A DNA stretch of 64,000 nucleotides, from the NCBI RefSeq assembly GCF_013266755.1, contig NZ_JABRWJ010000009.1, forward strand, positions 124,001 to 188,000, read 5' to 3'. Made by a program: the position numbers and the translations under genes. The notes below the pieces were generated by a model that saw only the letters and a program-made list of their open reading frames with translations, ran no database searches and was not told the origin of the DNA. Source of the stretch: Pseudaquabacterium terrae. Its GTDB lineage: Bacteria > Pseudomonadota > Gammaproteobacteria > Burkholderiales > Burkholderiaceae_C. Position 1 is the stretch's first letter, and every line of letters starts with the position of its first letter. Shown here piece after piece: positions 43,079 through 51,969 of the stretch.

Positions 43079-43744
43079 ATGCGACCACCTGCCACATCCC
43101 CCCAGGGCCGCCAGCGCCCCGACCTGCGCGATGCCCGCGCCGAGGCCGACGCGAAGCGAGAGCGCATCCTGCGCGTCGCGGAGCGGCTCTTCCATGAGAA
43201 CGGCTACGCCGACACGACGATGGAACAGATCGTCGGCGAGCTCGGCGTGACCAAGCCCTATGTCTACTACTACTTCCGCAACAAGCAGGAGCTGTTCGAG
43301 CTGCTCACCTGGGAACCCACGGTCGCCTGCTTCACGGTGCTCGACGGGCTCGACGACGCGCTGCCGGCCCACGAGAAGGTGGCGTGTGCGCTCGAGGGCT
43401 TGATCCGGATCACCATCGAGTACTACCCGTCCTCCTTCTTCGCATTTCGCGAACCGCATGCCTTCCGCCCCGAATTCGCCGCCGAGTTGAAGCGGCTCGC
43501 CCAGCACTTCTACGGCAAGCTGTGCGCGCTCCTGGAGCAGGGCCGCGCCGAAGGCGCGCTCGACTTCGGCGACACCCGAGTCACGGCGCAGGCGGCGTGC
43601 AGCATCTCCGGCTACATGTACACCTGGTATCGGCCGGACGGACGCCTCAGCGCCGAGCAGATGCTGCGCGAGCTGGCGCCCCTGGCCTGGCGCGTCATCG
43701 GGCTCGAGCGCAAGGATTTCCCACCGACCAAGGAGCTCCCATGA
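43079..43744 (+). CDS. TetR-family transcriptional regulator
   Basis: A 221-residue TetR regulator. The N-terminal helix-turn-helix reads ILRVAERLFHENGYADTTM, then IVGELGVTKPYVYYYFRNKQ. The C-terminal ligand domain is aromatic-rich (YYPSSFFAFREP), consistent with binding an acyl-CoA or aromatic ligand. It is divergent from the acyl-CoA synthetase gene and coupled (ATGA) to the binding-protein gene. The start at 43079 lacks a clear ribosome site; 43058 adds seven residues but falls between the operator dyads. Confidence 0.9.
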   Translation: MRPPATSPQGRQRPDLRDARAEADAKRERILRVAERLFHENGYADTTMEQIVGELGVTKPYVYYYFRNKQELFELLTWEPTVACFTVLDGLDDALPAHEKVACALEGLIRITIEYYPSSFFAFREPHAFRPEFAAELKRLAQHFYGKLCALLEQGRAEGALDFGDTRVTAQAACSISGYMYTWYRPDGRLSAEQMLRELAPLAWRVIGLERKDFPPTKELP

Positions 43745-44979
43745 GACTTCCCGTATTGGCGCTTGCCGCCGCGCTGGCGGCCGGCCCTGCCCAGGCGCAG
43801 GACAAGACCTTCAAGGTTGCCTTCATCGACCCGCTGTCGGGGCCCTTCGCCAGCATCGGCAAGCTGATGCTCAACCACATCCAGCTTCCGCTCGAGGACA
43901 TCAATGCCAAAGGCGGCATTCTCAAGGGCACTCAGCTGCAGCTGCTGCAATTCGACAGCAAGCTGGCGGCACAGGAAAGCATCAGCGCGCTGCAGTCGGC
44001 CATCGACCAGGGGGCGCGGGTCGTGGTCACGGGGGGATCGGGTTCCTCGGTGGTGTCGGCGCTGGTCGGCGCCGCGGCGCGCCACAACGAGCGCAACCCG
44101 GACAAGGCCATCCTCATCCTGAACCACTCGTCGATCGATCCGGACCTGACGGGCAAGGCCTGCAACTTCTGGTACTTCCAGTTCGAGGCCAACACGGCCA
44201 TGAAGATGAAGGCCATCGCGAACTACGTGAAGAAGCAGGCCGACGTGAAGAACGTGTACCTGTTCAACCAGGACTACACGCATGGCCGGCAATGGGCACG
44301 CTACGGGCAGGAGCTGGTCGGCCTGGGCCGACCCGATGTCAAGTTCGTCGGGCAGGACTTCCACCCGATCGGACGAGTGAAGGACTTCGCCGCCTACGTC
44401 ACCAAGATCAAGGCCGCGGGCGCGGACAGCGTGATCACCGGCAATTGGGGGCAGGACCTGACGCTGCTGCTCAAGGCCGCGGGCGAAGCCGGCGTTGACC
44501 TGCGTTATTTCAACCACAATGCCGGCGCGGCACCCGGCACGGTGCTCGCCGTGTCGCAAAGCAGGATGGGCAAGCTCACCTGGGTCGCGGAATGGCATCC
44601 GGGACAGGAGCACATGCCCAAGGTTGACGCGCTGGCCAAGGCCTACAAGGCCAAGACGGGCGAAGAGTATCTGGGCCCGCGCGCGGACCTGATGCTGCGC
44701 ATGCTCGCCGCGGCGATTCACAAGGCCGGCTCGACGGAACCCTTGAAAATCGCGCGTGCGCTCGAGGACTTCGCGTTCGAATCGGCGGTCGGGCCGGTGC
44801 GCATGCGCGCCGAGGATCACCAGCTGTTGCTGCCGCAGGTGGTGAACACCATCGCGCCGGTCGACGGCAAGACGGTGAAGACCGGGTGGGAAGGCACGAA
44901 TTGGGGCTTTCGCACCGACGCGGCGTACAGCGGAAACGAAATCGCGCAAGGCACGGAGTGCCAGATGGTGCGCCCGTAA
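43741..44979 (+). CDS. Branched-chain amino acid-type ABC substrate-binding protein
   Basis: A 412-residue periplasmic binding protein of the LivJ/HAAT type. Signal peptide MRLPVLALAAALAAG to AQAQ. Family features: VAFIDPLSGPFASIG near residue 25, INAKGGI, GGSGSSVVSAL and FNQDYTHGRQWA. Such proteins bind amino acids or aromatic and aliphatic acids. It is coupled to the TetR gene, with an enoyl-CoA hydratase 23 bases on; no permease or ATPase genes are alongside, so it must use a transporter encoded elsewhere. Ligand unknown. Confidence 0.9.
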   Translation: MRLPVLALAAALAAGPAQAQDKTFKVAFIDPLSGPFASIGKLMLNHIQLPLEDINAKGGILKGTQLQLLQFDSKLAAQESISALQSAIDQGARVVVTGGSGSSVVSALVGAAARHNERNPDKAILILNHSSIDPDLTGKACNFWYFQFEANTAMKMKAIANYVKKQADVKNVYLFNQDYTHGRQWARYGQELVGLGRPDVKFVGQDFHPIGRVKDFAAYVTKIKAAGADSVITGNWGQDLTLLLKAAGEAGVDLRYFNHNAGAAPGTVLAVSQSRMGKLTWVAEWHPGQEHMPKVDALAKAYKAKTGEEYLGPRADLMLRMLAAAIHKAGSTEPLKIARALEDFAFESAVGPVRMRAEDHQLLLPQVVNTIAPVDGKTVKTGWEGTNWGFRTDAAYSGNEIAQGTECQMVRP

Positions 44980-45002
44980 TTTGAAAGCCCGAAGAGAACT
45001 CG

Positions 45003-45770
45003 ATGGCGCACATCCAAACCACGGTCCAGGACCACGTCCTCGTGATCACGCTCAACCGGCCTGAAGCCCGCAATGCTTTCGATCGCGCCATGGCCGAAAC
45101 CATGGAAGCGGTGATGGACGACTACGAGGCGCAACCGGAACTGCGCGTCGCGATCCTGCGGGCCGAAGGGCCCACATTCTCGGCAGGACAGGACCTCAAG
45201 GCGGCCGAGCGGGGCGAGGCAGCGGTGTCTGCCGTTCGCGGCGGCTTCGGCGTGTTCGACAAGCCGCCGACGAAGCCGCTGATCGCGGCCGTCGAGGGCC
45301 AGGCACTCGCCGGCGGGATGGAGCTGACGCTGTGCTGCGATCTTGTCGTCGCGTCGCGGGACGCGGTCTTCGGCTTGACGGAGGTTCGTCACAGCCTCGT
45401 TGCCCTGGGCGGAGGGTGTTTTCGTCTCCCGCAGCGCCTGCCTTACCCGATGGCGATGGAACTGATCCTGACCGCGGAGCCGAAATCGGCGGAGTTCATG
45501 CACCGGTTGGGGGTCGTCAACAGCGTGGTCGAACCAGGCCAGGCAATGACCGAAGCATTGCGGTTCGCGAAGCTGATCGCGCGCAACGCACCGCTTGCCG
45601 TGCGCGCGTCCAAGCAGATCGCATGGGCGTCGATGAGCCAGCGCTGGTCCGACGAGCAGGCCTGGGACCGGCAGGCGCGGATCGCTGCGATGGTGCTCGG
45701 TTCAGACGACCTCCGCGAAGGCCTGCGCGCGTTCGCGGAGAAGCGCCCGCCGGTCTGGAAGGGCCGCTGA
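45003..45770 (+). CDS. Enoyl-CoA hydratase/isomerase family protein
   Basis: A 255-residue crotonase. Oxyanion-hole and active-site regions are visible: TFSAGQDLKAAE near residue 60, EGQALAGGMELTLCCDL near residue 99, and FGLTEVRHSLVALGGG. The glutamate of LTEVR matches a position often catalytic in hydratases; the second catalytic glutamate is not clear, so isomerase or hydrolase activity is also possible. It ends the TetR-binding protein transcript and complements the acyl-CoA synthetase on the other side. Confidence 0.92.
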   Translation: MAHIQTTVQDHVLVITLNRPEARNAFDRAMAETMEAVMDDYEAQPELRVAILRAEGPTFSAGQDLKAAERGEAAVSAVRGGFGVFDKPPTKPLIAAVEGQALAGGMELTLCCDLVVASRDAVFGLTEVRHSLVALGGGCFRLPQRLPYPMAMELILTAEPKSAEFMHRLGVVNSVVEPGQAMTEALRFAKLIARNAPLAVRASKQIAWASMSQRWSDEQAWDRQARIAAMVLGSDDLREGLRAFAEKRPPVWKGR

Positions 45771-45798
45771 GCCTGCAGCGAAGGCACCGCGGCACGGC

Positions 45799-45942
45799 CA
45801 CGACGCAGAGCAGATCGTCGTCACGCAAGGAACCGGCGCCGCACACGAGCTGCTGGGCACCGTCGCCAAGGCGATCAGCCCGGCCTTGAGGATCGGCATC
45901 CTCGCCGCGCCGCACGCCACAGCACAAGGCTTCGTTGCCGGC
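45799..45942 (+). pseudogene. Internal remnant of a MocR/PdxR-type regulator
   Basis: In one open frame the DNA reads AEQIVVTQGTGAAHELL, directly followed by GTVAKAISPALRIGILAAP. The first piece resembles the aminotransferase-fold segment that opens MocR regulators' second domain. The second resembles their PLP-region GTFSKxLxPALRLGY segment, about 100 residues later in intact proteins. The two are fused, as expected after an internal deletion, and neither start nor end survives. The rest of the 340-base gap from 45771 to 46110 holds nothing else I can name. Confidence 0.42.
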
Positions 45943-46110
45943 CCAAATTCCAAGCATTGCCTCGTGCCGGCAGCACCGAACCGCACCAACTTCTGCAGCC
46001 GCTGCCTAGCATTGCCGATACGAACTGCACCACCCACCCGGAGCTCGGGTCGAGTGCAGCATCGGGACCGCCAGAGGTACTTTCCCTTCAACCTGCCAGC
46101 GAGACACACC

Positions 46111-46779
46111 GTGATATTCCGACCCAAATACATCACCTTCGACTGCTACGGCACGCTCACCAATTTCCGCATGCACGAGGTGGCCACCCAGATCTACGCC
46201 AGCCAGCTGCCGGCCGAGCGGCTGCCCCTGTTCCTCAAGGACTTTGCGGCGTACCGGCTCGACGAGGTCATGGGCGACTGGAAGCCCTACGACCAGGTGC
46301 TGAAGTCGGCGATCGCCCGGACCTGCAAACGCCACGGCGTCGCCTTCCGCGAGGAAGACGGGCGCAGGTTCTACGACGCCGTGCCCACCTGGGGCCCGCA
46401 CGCCGACGTGCCGCAGGCGCTGACCCGCGTGGGCAAGGAGATTCCATTGGTGATCCTCTCCAACGCCATGAACGAACAGATCCACTCGAACGTACGCAAG
46501 CTCGAAGCGCCGTTCCACAAGGTCTATACCGCACAAGACGCTGGCGCCTACAAGCCCCGGCTCGCTGCGTTCGAGTACATGCTGGACCAGCTCGGCTGCT
46601 CGCCGCTGGACATCCTGCACGTGTCATCGAGCCCCCGCTATGACCTGATGCCCGCCGACGACCTGGGCATCAAGAACAAGGTCTTCGTCAACCGCGGCCA
46701 TGAACCGAGGGCCAACGAGGCCTACAGCTTCGCAGAGATCCGCGACATCAGCGGCCTGCCCGCACTGGTCGGGCTGTAA
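46111..46779 (+). CDS. Type II haloacid dehalogenase-like HAD hydrolase (copy 1)
   Basis: A 222-residue HAD-superfamily protein starting at GTG 46111. The nucleophile motif is TFDCYGTLTNF (aspartate near residue 11, with the tyrosine typical of type II dehalogenases). Motif II is ILSNAMNE; the lysine is in AYKPRLAAFEYML; the acidic end is SPRYDLMPADD. It could remove halide or phosphate from a 2-substituted small acid. Copy 2 at 49961-50629 has the same length and differs at roughly 54 positions, about three-quarters identity by eye. It converges on a 2-hydroxyacid dehydrogenase gene. Confidence 0.88.
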   Translation: MIFRPKYITFDCYGTLTNFRMHEVATQIYASQLPAERLPLFLKDFAAYRLDEVMGDWKPYDQVLKSAIARTCKRHGVAFREEDGRRFYDAVPTWGPHADVPQALTRVGKEIPLVILSNAMNEQIHSNVRKLEAPFHKVYTAQDAGAYKPRLAAFEYMLDQLGCSPLDILHVSSSPRYDLMPADDLGIKNKVFVNRGHEPRANEAYSFAEIRDISGLPALVGL

Positions 46780-46785
46780 GTGGGC

Positions 46786-46804
46786 GGTGCGCATCGCGCG
46801 CACC
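46786..46804. terminator. Hairpin between HAD copy 1 and the convergent dehydrogenase
   Basis: GGTGCGC (46786-46792) pairs perfectly with GCGCACC (46798-46804) around a five-base loop, starting seven bases after the HAD stop. No T-tract. Likely terminator for the HAD gene and possibly for the convergent gene. Confidence 0.45.
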
Positions 46805-46886
46805 CAAGTCTCCACGAACGGATCGAGCCCTAAAGCGGCTGCATGCGAGCCGCGGGCGCGTGCCGCATCGGCCCGCGCCCTCCTTC

Positions 46887-47813
46887 TCAGTACCCCCTGG
46901 ACCGGTCGATGACGTTCAGCAGCGGCTCGCCGCGCTGGTGCCGCCTCAGGTTTTCCAGCAGGATGGGCGCGGCAGAGTCGGGCTGGGTCATGCTCGCCAC
47001 GTGCGGCGTGAGAAACACCCGCGGATGCGTCCAGAAAGGATGTTCGGGCGACAGTGGCTCGGGATCGGTCACGTCGAGAATCGCGCGCGACAACCGGCCC
47101 GAATCCAGAGCCTCGATCAGATCGGCATCCACCAGGTGCGGCCCGCGACCCACGTTGATCAGCGCTGCATTGGCGGGCAGCATGCCAAAGAGCTCGCGGT
47201 TCAGGATGCCTTGGGTGGCCGGTGTGAGCGGCAGCAGGCAGACCAGGACGTCGCAGCCGGCGAGGAAGGGCTGCAGCTGCTCGGCGCCAGCGAAACTCTC
47301 TACGCCCTGCACAGGGCGCAGGCTGCGGTTCCAGCCACGCAGCCGGAACCCATAGGCGCTCAGACGCTCGAGCACCGCGCGACCGAGCACGCCCATGCCC
47401 ATGACACCGATGGTGCGGCTGGCCGCGGGCGGCACCTCCAGCGCGTTCCAGCTGCGCGATGCCTTGGCAGCCACGTAGTCGAAGAAGTCACGGTGCAGGG
47501 CCAGCACGGCGAGGCTCACGTACTCGACCATGCCGTTGATGATGCCGGGCTCCACCATGCGCGCGATGGGAATGTGGGCCGGCACGGCCGAGAAATCGAC
47601 ATGGTCGACCCCGGCACCGGACGAGAACAGCACCTTGAGCCGGGGCAAGGCGGCGAGGAACTCCCGCGGGGGCTGCCAGGCGATCAGGTATTCGATCTCC
47701 TCGAGCTTGCCGGCTTCGGGCCAGACGCGGAAATCGAGGTCGGGGGCGTGTTCCGCGAAGTAACGTGCCCAGGCGGCGGCGCGCGGCGCGTCGGATCGAT
47801 AAAGAATGCTCAT
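46887..47813 (-). CDS. GhrA-like D-2-hydroxyacid dehydrogenase (copy 1)
   Basis: A 308-residue NAD(P)H-dependent dehydrogenase of the glyoxylate/hydroxypyruvate reductase A group. The nucleotide fold is VMGMGVLGRAVLERL near residue 142. The active-site arginine region is NVGRGPHLVDADL; the acid-base pair lies in DVTDPEPLSPEHPFW and TPHVASMTQP. It likely reduces a 2-oxo acid to a D-2-hydroxy acid or runs in reverse. Two bases after the dehydratase gene, so they share a transcript. Copy 2 lies at 55559-56494. Confidence 0.9.
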   Translation of the reverse strand: MSILYRSDAPRAAAWARYFAEHAPDLDFRVWPEAGKLEEIEYLIAWQPPREFLAALPRLKVLFSSGAGVDHVDFSAVPAHIPIARMVEPGIINGMVEYVSLAVLALHRDFFDYVAAKASRSWNALEVPPAASRTIGVMGMGVLGRAVLERLSAYGFRLRGWNRSLRPVQGVESFAGAEQLQPFLAGCDVLVCLLPLTPATQGILNRELFGMLPANAALINVGRGPHLVDADLIEALDSGRLSRAILDVTDPEPLSPEHPFWTHPRVFLTPHVASMTQPDSAAPILLENLRRHQRGEPLLNVIDRSRGY

Positions 47814-47815
47814 GC

Positions 47816-49570
47816 CTACCAGCCTCCCACCCAGCCGTCGAACAGACCTTCCGGCAGCGTGTCGGCGTCGGCGCCGCGCAGGAAGTCGAAATCGCAACCG
47901 CGATGCGCCTGCTCCACGTGTTGGTCATAGAGCCTTCGGTAACCGCGCGCATGCACGCGCACCGGCGGCTGCCAGGCCTGTCGCCGTCGTTCCAGTTCCT
48001 CGGGGTCCACGCACAACTGCAGCCGGCGCTCAGCGACATCCAGCTCGATGACGTCGCCGTCGCGCACCAGCGCCAGCGGGCCGCCGACCGCGGCTTCGGG
48101 TGAGACATGCAGCACGGCGGCACCGTAGGCCGTTCCGCTCATCCTGGCGTCTGAAATACGCAGCATGTCCCGCACACCACGCTCCAGCAGCTGGCGCGGC
48201 AGTGGCAGCATGCCCCACTCGGGCATCGCCGCGCCCACCGGGCCGGCATTGCGCAGGATCAGCACGCTGTTCTCGTCGATCCCCAGGGCCGGGTCGTCGA
48301 TGCGGTCGGCGATGGTCTGCACGTTCTCGAACACCACCGCGCGGCCGCGGTGGCGGAACAGCTTGGGGTCGGCCGCGCAGGCCTTCATCACGGCGCCGTC
48401 GGGCGCGAGATTGCCTTTCACCACCACCAGCGTTTCGCCGGGCTTTACAGGCTTGTCCAGCGGCCGGATGACCTCCGGGTCCAGCACCTCGGCGCTGTCG
48501 ATGATCTCGCCGATGGTGCGTCCGTCGACCGTGCGCGCGTCCAGGTGCAGCAAGGGCCCGAGGACCTTGAGCAACGCGGGAACGCCGCCGGCGGTCATCA
48601 GCCGCTCGGTCAGGTGTTCGCCGGCAGGCTGCACGTTGGCGATCAAGGGAACCTTGCGTCCGATCTCGTCGAAGCGCTCGAGGGTCAAGGGCACGCCGAC
48701 GCGGCCGGCCAGTGCCAGCAGATGGATGATGCAGTTGGTGGAGCCGCCCACCGCGCACAGCAGGGTGATGGCGTTGTCGAAGGCGCGCACGTCGAGGATG
48801 TCCTCGGGACGCGGGCCGCCAACGGCTGCGAGCTCGACGCTGCGGCGGCCGGCCTCGCGGGCCAGCTGGTTGCGGCGGCGGTCGGTCGCCGGCACCATGC
48901 TGCTGCCGGGCAGGGCGACGCCCAGCGCCTCGCAGAGGGCCGACATCGACGATGCGGTGCCCATCTCGGCGCAGTGGCCCACGGTGCCCATCACGCTGCT
49001 CTCGAAGGCCGCGAAATCGCATTGCGTCTGGCCGGCGCGCAGCTGGTCGACCAGGCGCCAGACGCCGGTGGCGTTCGCCAGCTGCCCACCCGTCGCCGAC
49101 CGTGGGGTCGCCGGGCCGCTGGCCAGGAAGAGAAACGGGATCCTGGCGCTGGCCGCGCCCATCAGCAGCGCCGGCTGGGTCTTGTCGCAGCCACCGAGCA
49201 GCACCACGGCATCGAAGGGATGGGCGCGCAGTGTCTCCTCCACCTCCATCGCCAGCAGGTTGCGGAACGGAAACGAGGTCGGCTTGATGATGTTCTCGCT
49301 CAGCGACATCAGCGGAATTTCGAATGGAATGCCGCCTGCCTCCAGGATGCCGGTGCGCACGTCTTCCGCCAGTGCGCGCAGATTGAGGTTGCAGGGGTTC
49401 ATGTCGGACCAGGTATTCAGGATGCCGACGACGGGCCGCGTCATCAGGTCCTCACGGCTCCATCCGGCAGCCGCCAACGTAGAGCGGTGCACGAAGCCGG
49501 GCAGGTCGTCCTTGCGGAACCAGCGCGCGCTTCGCAACGGGCGCTTGTGCGGGGTCTCGTTGTCGTTCAT
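47816..49570 (-). CDS. IlvD/Edd-family dehydratase
   Basis: A 584-residue iron-sulfur dehydratase. Three cluster cysteines are seen: SDMNPCNLNL, LLGGCDKTQPA and TVGHCAEMGTASSM. The conserved end SDARMSGTAYGAAVLH carries the base serine. The family removes water from dihydroxy acids: branched-chain dihydroxy acids, gluconate-6-phosphate or sugar acids. This gene's neighbours (hydroxyacid dehydrogenase, HAD proteins) and C-terminal form favour a sugar-acid or other catabolic substrate over isoleucine synthesis. The ATG at 49570 is used; a GTG at 49585 lies in the ribosome site. Confidence 0.9.
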   Translation of the reverse strand: MNDNETPHKRPLRSARWFRKDDLPGFVHRSTLAAAGWSREDLMTRPVVGILNTWSDMNPCNLNLRALAEDVRTGILEAGGIPFEIPLMSLSENIIKPTSFPFRNLLAMEVEETLRAHPFDAVVLLGGCDKTQPALLMGAASARIPFLFLASGPATPRSATGGQLANATGVWRLVDQLRAGQTQCDFAAFESSVMGTVGHCAEMGTASSMSALCEALGVALPGSSMVPATDRRRNQLAREAGRRSVELAAVGGPRPEDILDVRAFDNAITLLCAVGGSTNCIIHLLALAGRVGVPLTLERFDEIGRKVPLIANVQPAGEHLTERLMTAGGVPALLKVLGPLLHLDARTVDGRTIGEIIDSAEVLDPEVIRPLDKPVKPGETLVVVKGNLAPDGAVMKACAADPKLFRHRGRAVVFENVQTIADRIDDPALGIDENSVLILRNAGPVGAAMPEWGMLPLPRQLLERGVRDMLRISDARMSGTAYGAAVLHVSPEAAVGGPLALVRDGDVIELDVAERRLQLCVDPEELERRRQAWQPPVRVHARGYRRLYDQHVEQAHRGCDFDFLRGADADTLPEGLFDGWVGGW

Positions 49571-49960
49571 GAGTTCAAGCTCCACAGAATGAGGAAATCC
49601 TAATGGGCGAATGCGACGTTGAAGTGCCGTTTATGAGCGTGGGATCCACACGAACGTCTGGCCTTGGCGAGGCAATTGGCAGAGTGCACTGCATGCCCGT
49701 CCATGCGGGAGCATTCACTGCAATCCCGGATCCAGATGCGCGCACGATCGACCCGCGACAGGCCGACCCGGGCGGGCCGGGAGAACCGCAGATGCAGGAA
49801 GCATCCCCATCCACTTCAGTGGTTTCCTGCTTTCCGGTTCACGCATAACGGCAGCATGTGCGGCTGCGGCTGCATACCATTTCTCATCGGAGATCGGCTG
49901 CTGTTCAACGACGGGCCGTCCACCGGACTCTCCCACCACCGCCCACTGGAAACAGACACC
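49571..49960. other. Divergent intergenic region between the dehydratase and HAD copy 2
   Basis: A 390-base gap separating two oppositely transcribed groups; both promoters should lie here. I see no gene and no clear terminator. A loose dyad occurs around 49689-49720 (gtgcactgcatg with cattcactgca), which could be an operator for the cluster's unknown regulator, but support is slight. Confidence 0.4.
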
Positions 49961-50629
49961 ATGATCTTTCGACCCAAATACATCACTTTCGACTGCTACG
50001 GCACGCTGACCTACTTTCCGATGCACCAGGTGGCGTACGACATCTACGAGGGCCAGCTGCCGCCCGAGCAGATGCGCCTCTTCATCAAGGACTTCTCCGA
50101 CTACCGCTTCGACGAGGTGATGGGCGACTGGAAGCCCTACAAGCAGGTGATCCATTCGTCCCTCCAGCGCGCCTGCAAGCGCCACGGCCTCACCTTCCAG
50201 GACGAGCACGCGCAACGGGTCTACGACGCCATCCCCACCTGGGGCCCGCACGCCGACGTGCCGCACGCGCTCACGCGTGTGGCCAAGAAGATCCCGCTGG
50301 TGATCCTGTCGAACGCGATGAACGAGCACATCGAATCCAACGTCAGCAAGCTGCAGGCGCCGTTCGAGAAGATCTACACCGCGCAGGATGCCGGCGCCTA
50401 CAAGCCGCGCCTGGCCGCGTTCGAGTACATGCTGGACCAGCTCGCCTGCGCTCCCGAGGACGTCCTGCACGTGTCGGCCAACCCGCGTTACGACATCTTC
50501 CCGGCCCAGAACCTGGGCATCGTCAACAAGGTCTTCGTCAACCGCGGACACGAACCCCGGCCCAACGACGCCTACAGCTTCGCGGAGATCCGTGACATCA
50601 ATGGCTTGCCCGCTCTGGTCGGTCTGTAG
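49961..50629 (+). CDS. Type II haloacid dehalogenase-like HAD hydrolase (copy 2)
   Basis: A 222-residue paralogue of the protein at 46111-46779, aligned without gaps. All HAD motifs are kept: TFDCYGTLTYF, ILSNAMNE, AYKPRLAAFEYML and NPRYDIFPAQN. Differences cluster in the cap region (residues 18-80), the part that shapes substrate choice. It starts at an ATG where copy 1 has GTG. Four bases separate it from the flavoprotein gene, so the two proteins likely act in one pathway. Confidence 0.88.
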   Translation: MIFRPKYITFDCYGTLTYFPMHQVAYDIYEGQLPPEQMRLFIKDFSDYRFDEVMGDWKPYKQVIHSSLQRACKRHGLTFQDEHAQRVYDAIPTWGPHADVPHALTRVAKKIPLVILSNAMNEHIESNVSKLQAPFEKIYTAQDAGAYKPRLAAFEYMLDQLACAPEDVLHVSANPRYDIFPAQNLGIVNKVFVNRGHEPRPNDAYSFAEIRDINGLPALVGL

Positions 50630-50632
50630 GCC

Positions 50633-51907
50633 ATGAAACTCGCGTCGTACTGGCATGAGACCGCACCGCGCTTCGACGCCGCGGTGCAAGGTCCTCCGGG
50701 TGGTCGTGCGGACGTCGTCGTCGTGGGCGGTGGGTTCACCGGCCTTTCCGCCGCTCTCGCCTTGTCCAAGAAGGGCGCGCAAGTGGTGCTGCTGGAAGCC
50801 GAGCGTGTCGGCGGCGCCGCCTCGGGCCGCAACGGCGGGCATGTGAACAACGGCTTCGCCCAGGACTACGCCAGCATGTGCGCGCGGCTGGGCACGGAAC
50901 GGGCGAACCGGCTGTACCGCAGCTTCGACGCCGGCGTGGACACCGTCGAGCGGATCGTCGCCGAGGAGGGAATCGATTGCGATTTCCGCCGGACCGGCAA
51001 GCTCAAGCTCGCGGCCAAGCCGGCGCACTACGACAAACTGGCGCGTTCGCAGGAACTGCTCGCGCGCGAGGTCGATCCGGACACCCACATGGTGTCGAAA
51101 GCCGCGCTGTCCGAGGAATTGGGATCGGACGCCTATTACGGCGGCCTGGTGTTCGGCAAGAGCGCGGGCATGCACATGGGCAAGTTCGTTCACGGGCTGG
51201 CGAGCGCGGCCGCACGCCAGGGGGTGCGCATTCACGAGAACACGCCCTTGACCGCACTGCGCCGCACGCCCGAGGGTCACGCCGTGGAAACGCCAGGCGG
51301 GCGCGTGCTGGCACGCCAGGTTCTGCTCGCCACCGGCACATCGGCGGTGGGCCCCCTCGCCTGGTTCCGGCGGCGCATCGTTCCGGTGGGTGCCTACATC
51401 ATCGTCACGGAACAGCTGCCGCAGGATCTGCTCGATCGGATCCTGCCGCGACGCCGGAATGCGACGAACACCCGCAATCTCGTCAACTTCTTTCGCGTCA
51501 CGCCGGACAACCGGCTTCTCTTCGGCGGCCGCGCGCGGTTCGCCGCCCCCGGCCCGGAATCGGACAGGAAAAGCGGCGAAATCCTGCGCCGCGACCTGGT
51601 CGCCACCTTTCCGTATCTCTCGCAAGTGCGCATCGACTATTGCTGGGGTGGCCTGGTCGACATGACGCGCGACCGCTTGCCACGAGCCGGCGAGCGTGAC
51701 GGGGTCTACTACTCGATGGGCTACAGCGGGCATGGAACGCAGATGTCCACGTACATGGGCACCGTGATGGCGGACATCATCGACGGTGGCCCGGACCGCA
51801 ATCCCTGGAAGGACTTCGATTGGCCCGCGATCCCGGGCCACTTCGGCCCGCCCTGGTTCCTGCCGATGGTCGGGGCCTACTACCGCTTCAAGGACAGGGT
51901 GTCCTGA
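50633..51907 (+). CDS. DAO-family FAD oxidoreductase (PuuB-like)
   Basis: A 424-residue flavin oxidase. The FAD fold is VVVVGGGFTGLSAALAL near residue 28, with the acidic end VVLLEAERVGGAASGRNGG, the typical GASGRNGG loop of gamma-glutamylputrescine oxidase and related amine oxidases. The C-terminal FAD motif is MGYSGHGTQMSTYMG. It should oxidise an amine or amino acid to an imine, then an aldehyde or oxo acid. The semialdehyde dehydrogenase encoded in the opposite operon could take such an aldehyde. Ends 35 bases before a strong hairpin. Confidence 0.9.
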   Translation: MKLASYWHETAPRFDAAVQGPPGGRADVVVVGGGFTGLSAALALSKKGAQVVLLEAERVGGAASGRNGGHVNNGFAQDYASMCARLGTERANRLYRSFDAGVDTVERIVAEEGIDCDFRRTGKLKLAAKPAHYDKLARSQELLAREVDPDTHMVSKAALSEELGSDAYYGGLVFGKSAGMHMGKFVHGLASAAARQGVRIHENTPLTALRRTPEGHAVETPGGRVLARQVLLATGTSAVGPLAWFRRRIVPVGAYIIVTEQLPQDLLDRILPRRRNATNTRNLVNFFRVTPDNRLLFGGRARFAAPGPESDRKSGEILRRDLVATFPYLSQVRIDYCWGGLVDMTRDRLPRAGERDGVYYSMGYSGHGTQMSTYMGTVMADIIDGGPDRNPWKDFDWPAIPGHFGPPWFLPMVGAYYRFKDRVS

Positions 51908-51942
51908 CGCCGCTTTCCCTCGGCCGGCTTCACGAGCGACGT

Positions 51943-51961
51943 CGCCGGGCTTCGCCCGGCG
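51943..51961. terminator. Bidirectional hairpin between the oxidoreductase and thrB
   Basis: A perfect 8-base-pair stem (CGCCGGGC, 51943-51950, with GCCCGGCG, 51954-51961) and a TTC loop. It fills the 62-base gap between convergent genes and would end both the HAD-oxidase transcript and the long minus-strand operon. Confidence 0.65.
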
Positions 51962-51969
51962 CTGGCGTC

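Noticed and set aside
49743-49790. GC-rich short inverted segments in the dehydratase-HAD gap as a riboswitch or terminator
   Set aside because: No long stem and no known aptamer pattern; GC-rich DNA gives such pairs by chance.
49715-51841. A minus-strand frame of 708 codons over HAD copy 2 and the FAD oxidoreductase
   Set aside because: Opposite strand of two motif-complete genes; no domain of its own.
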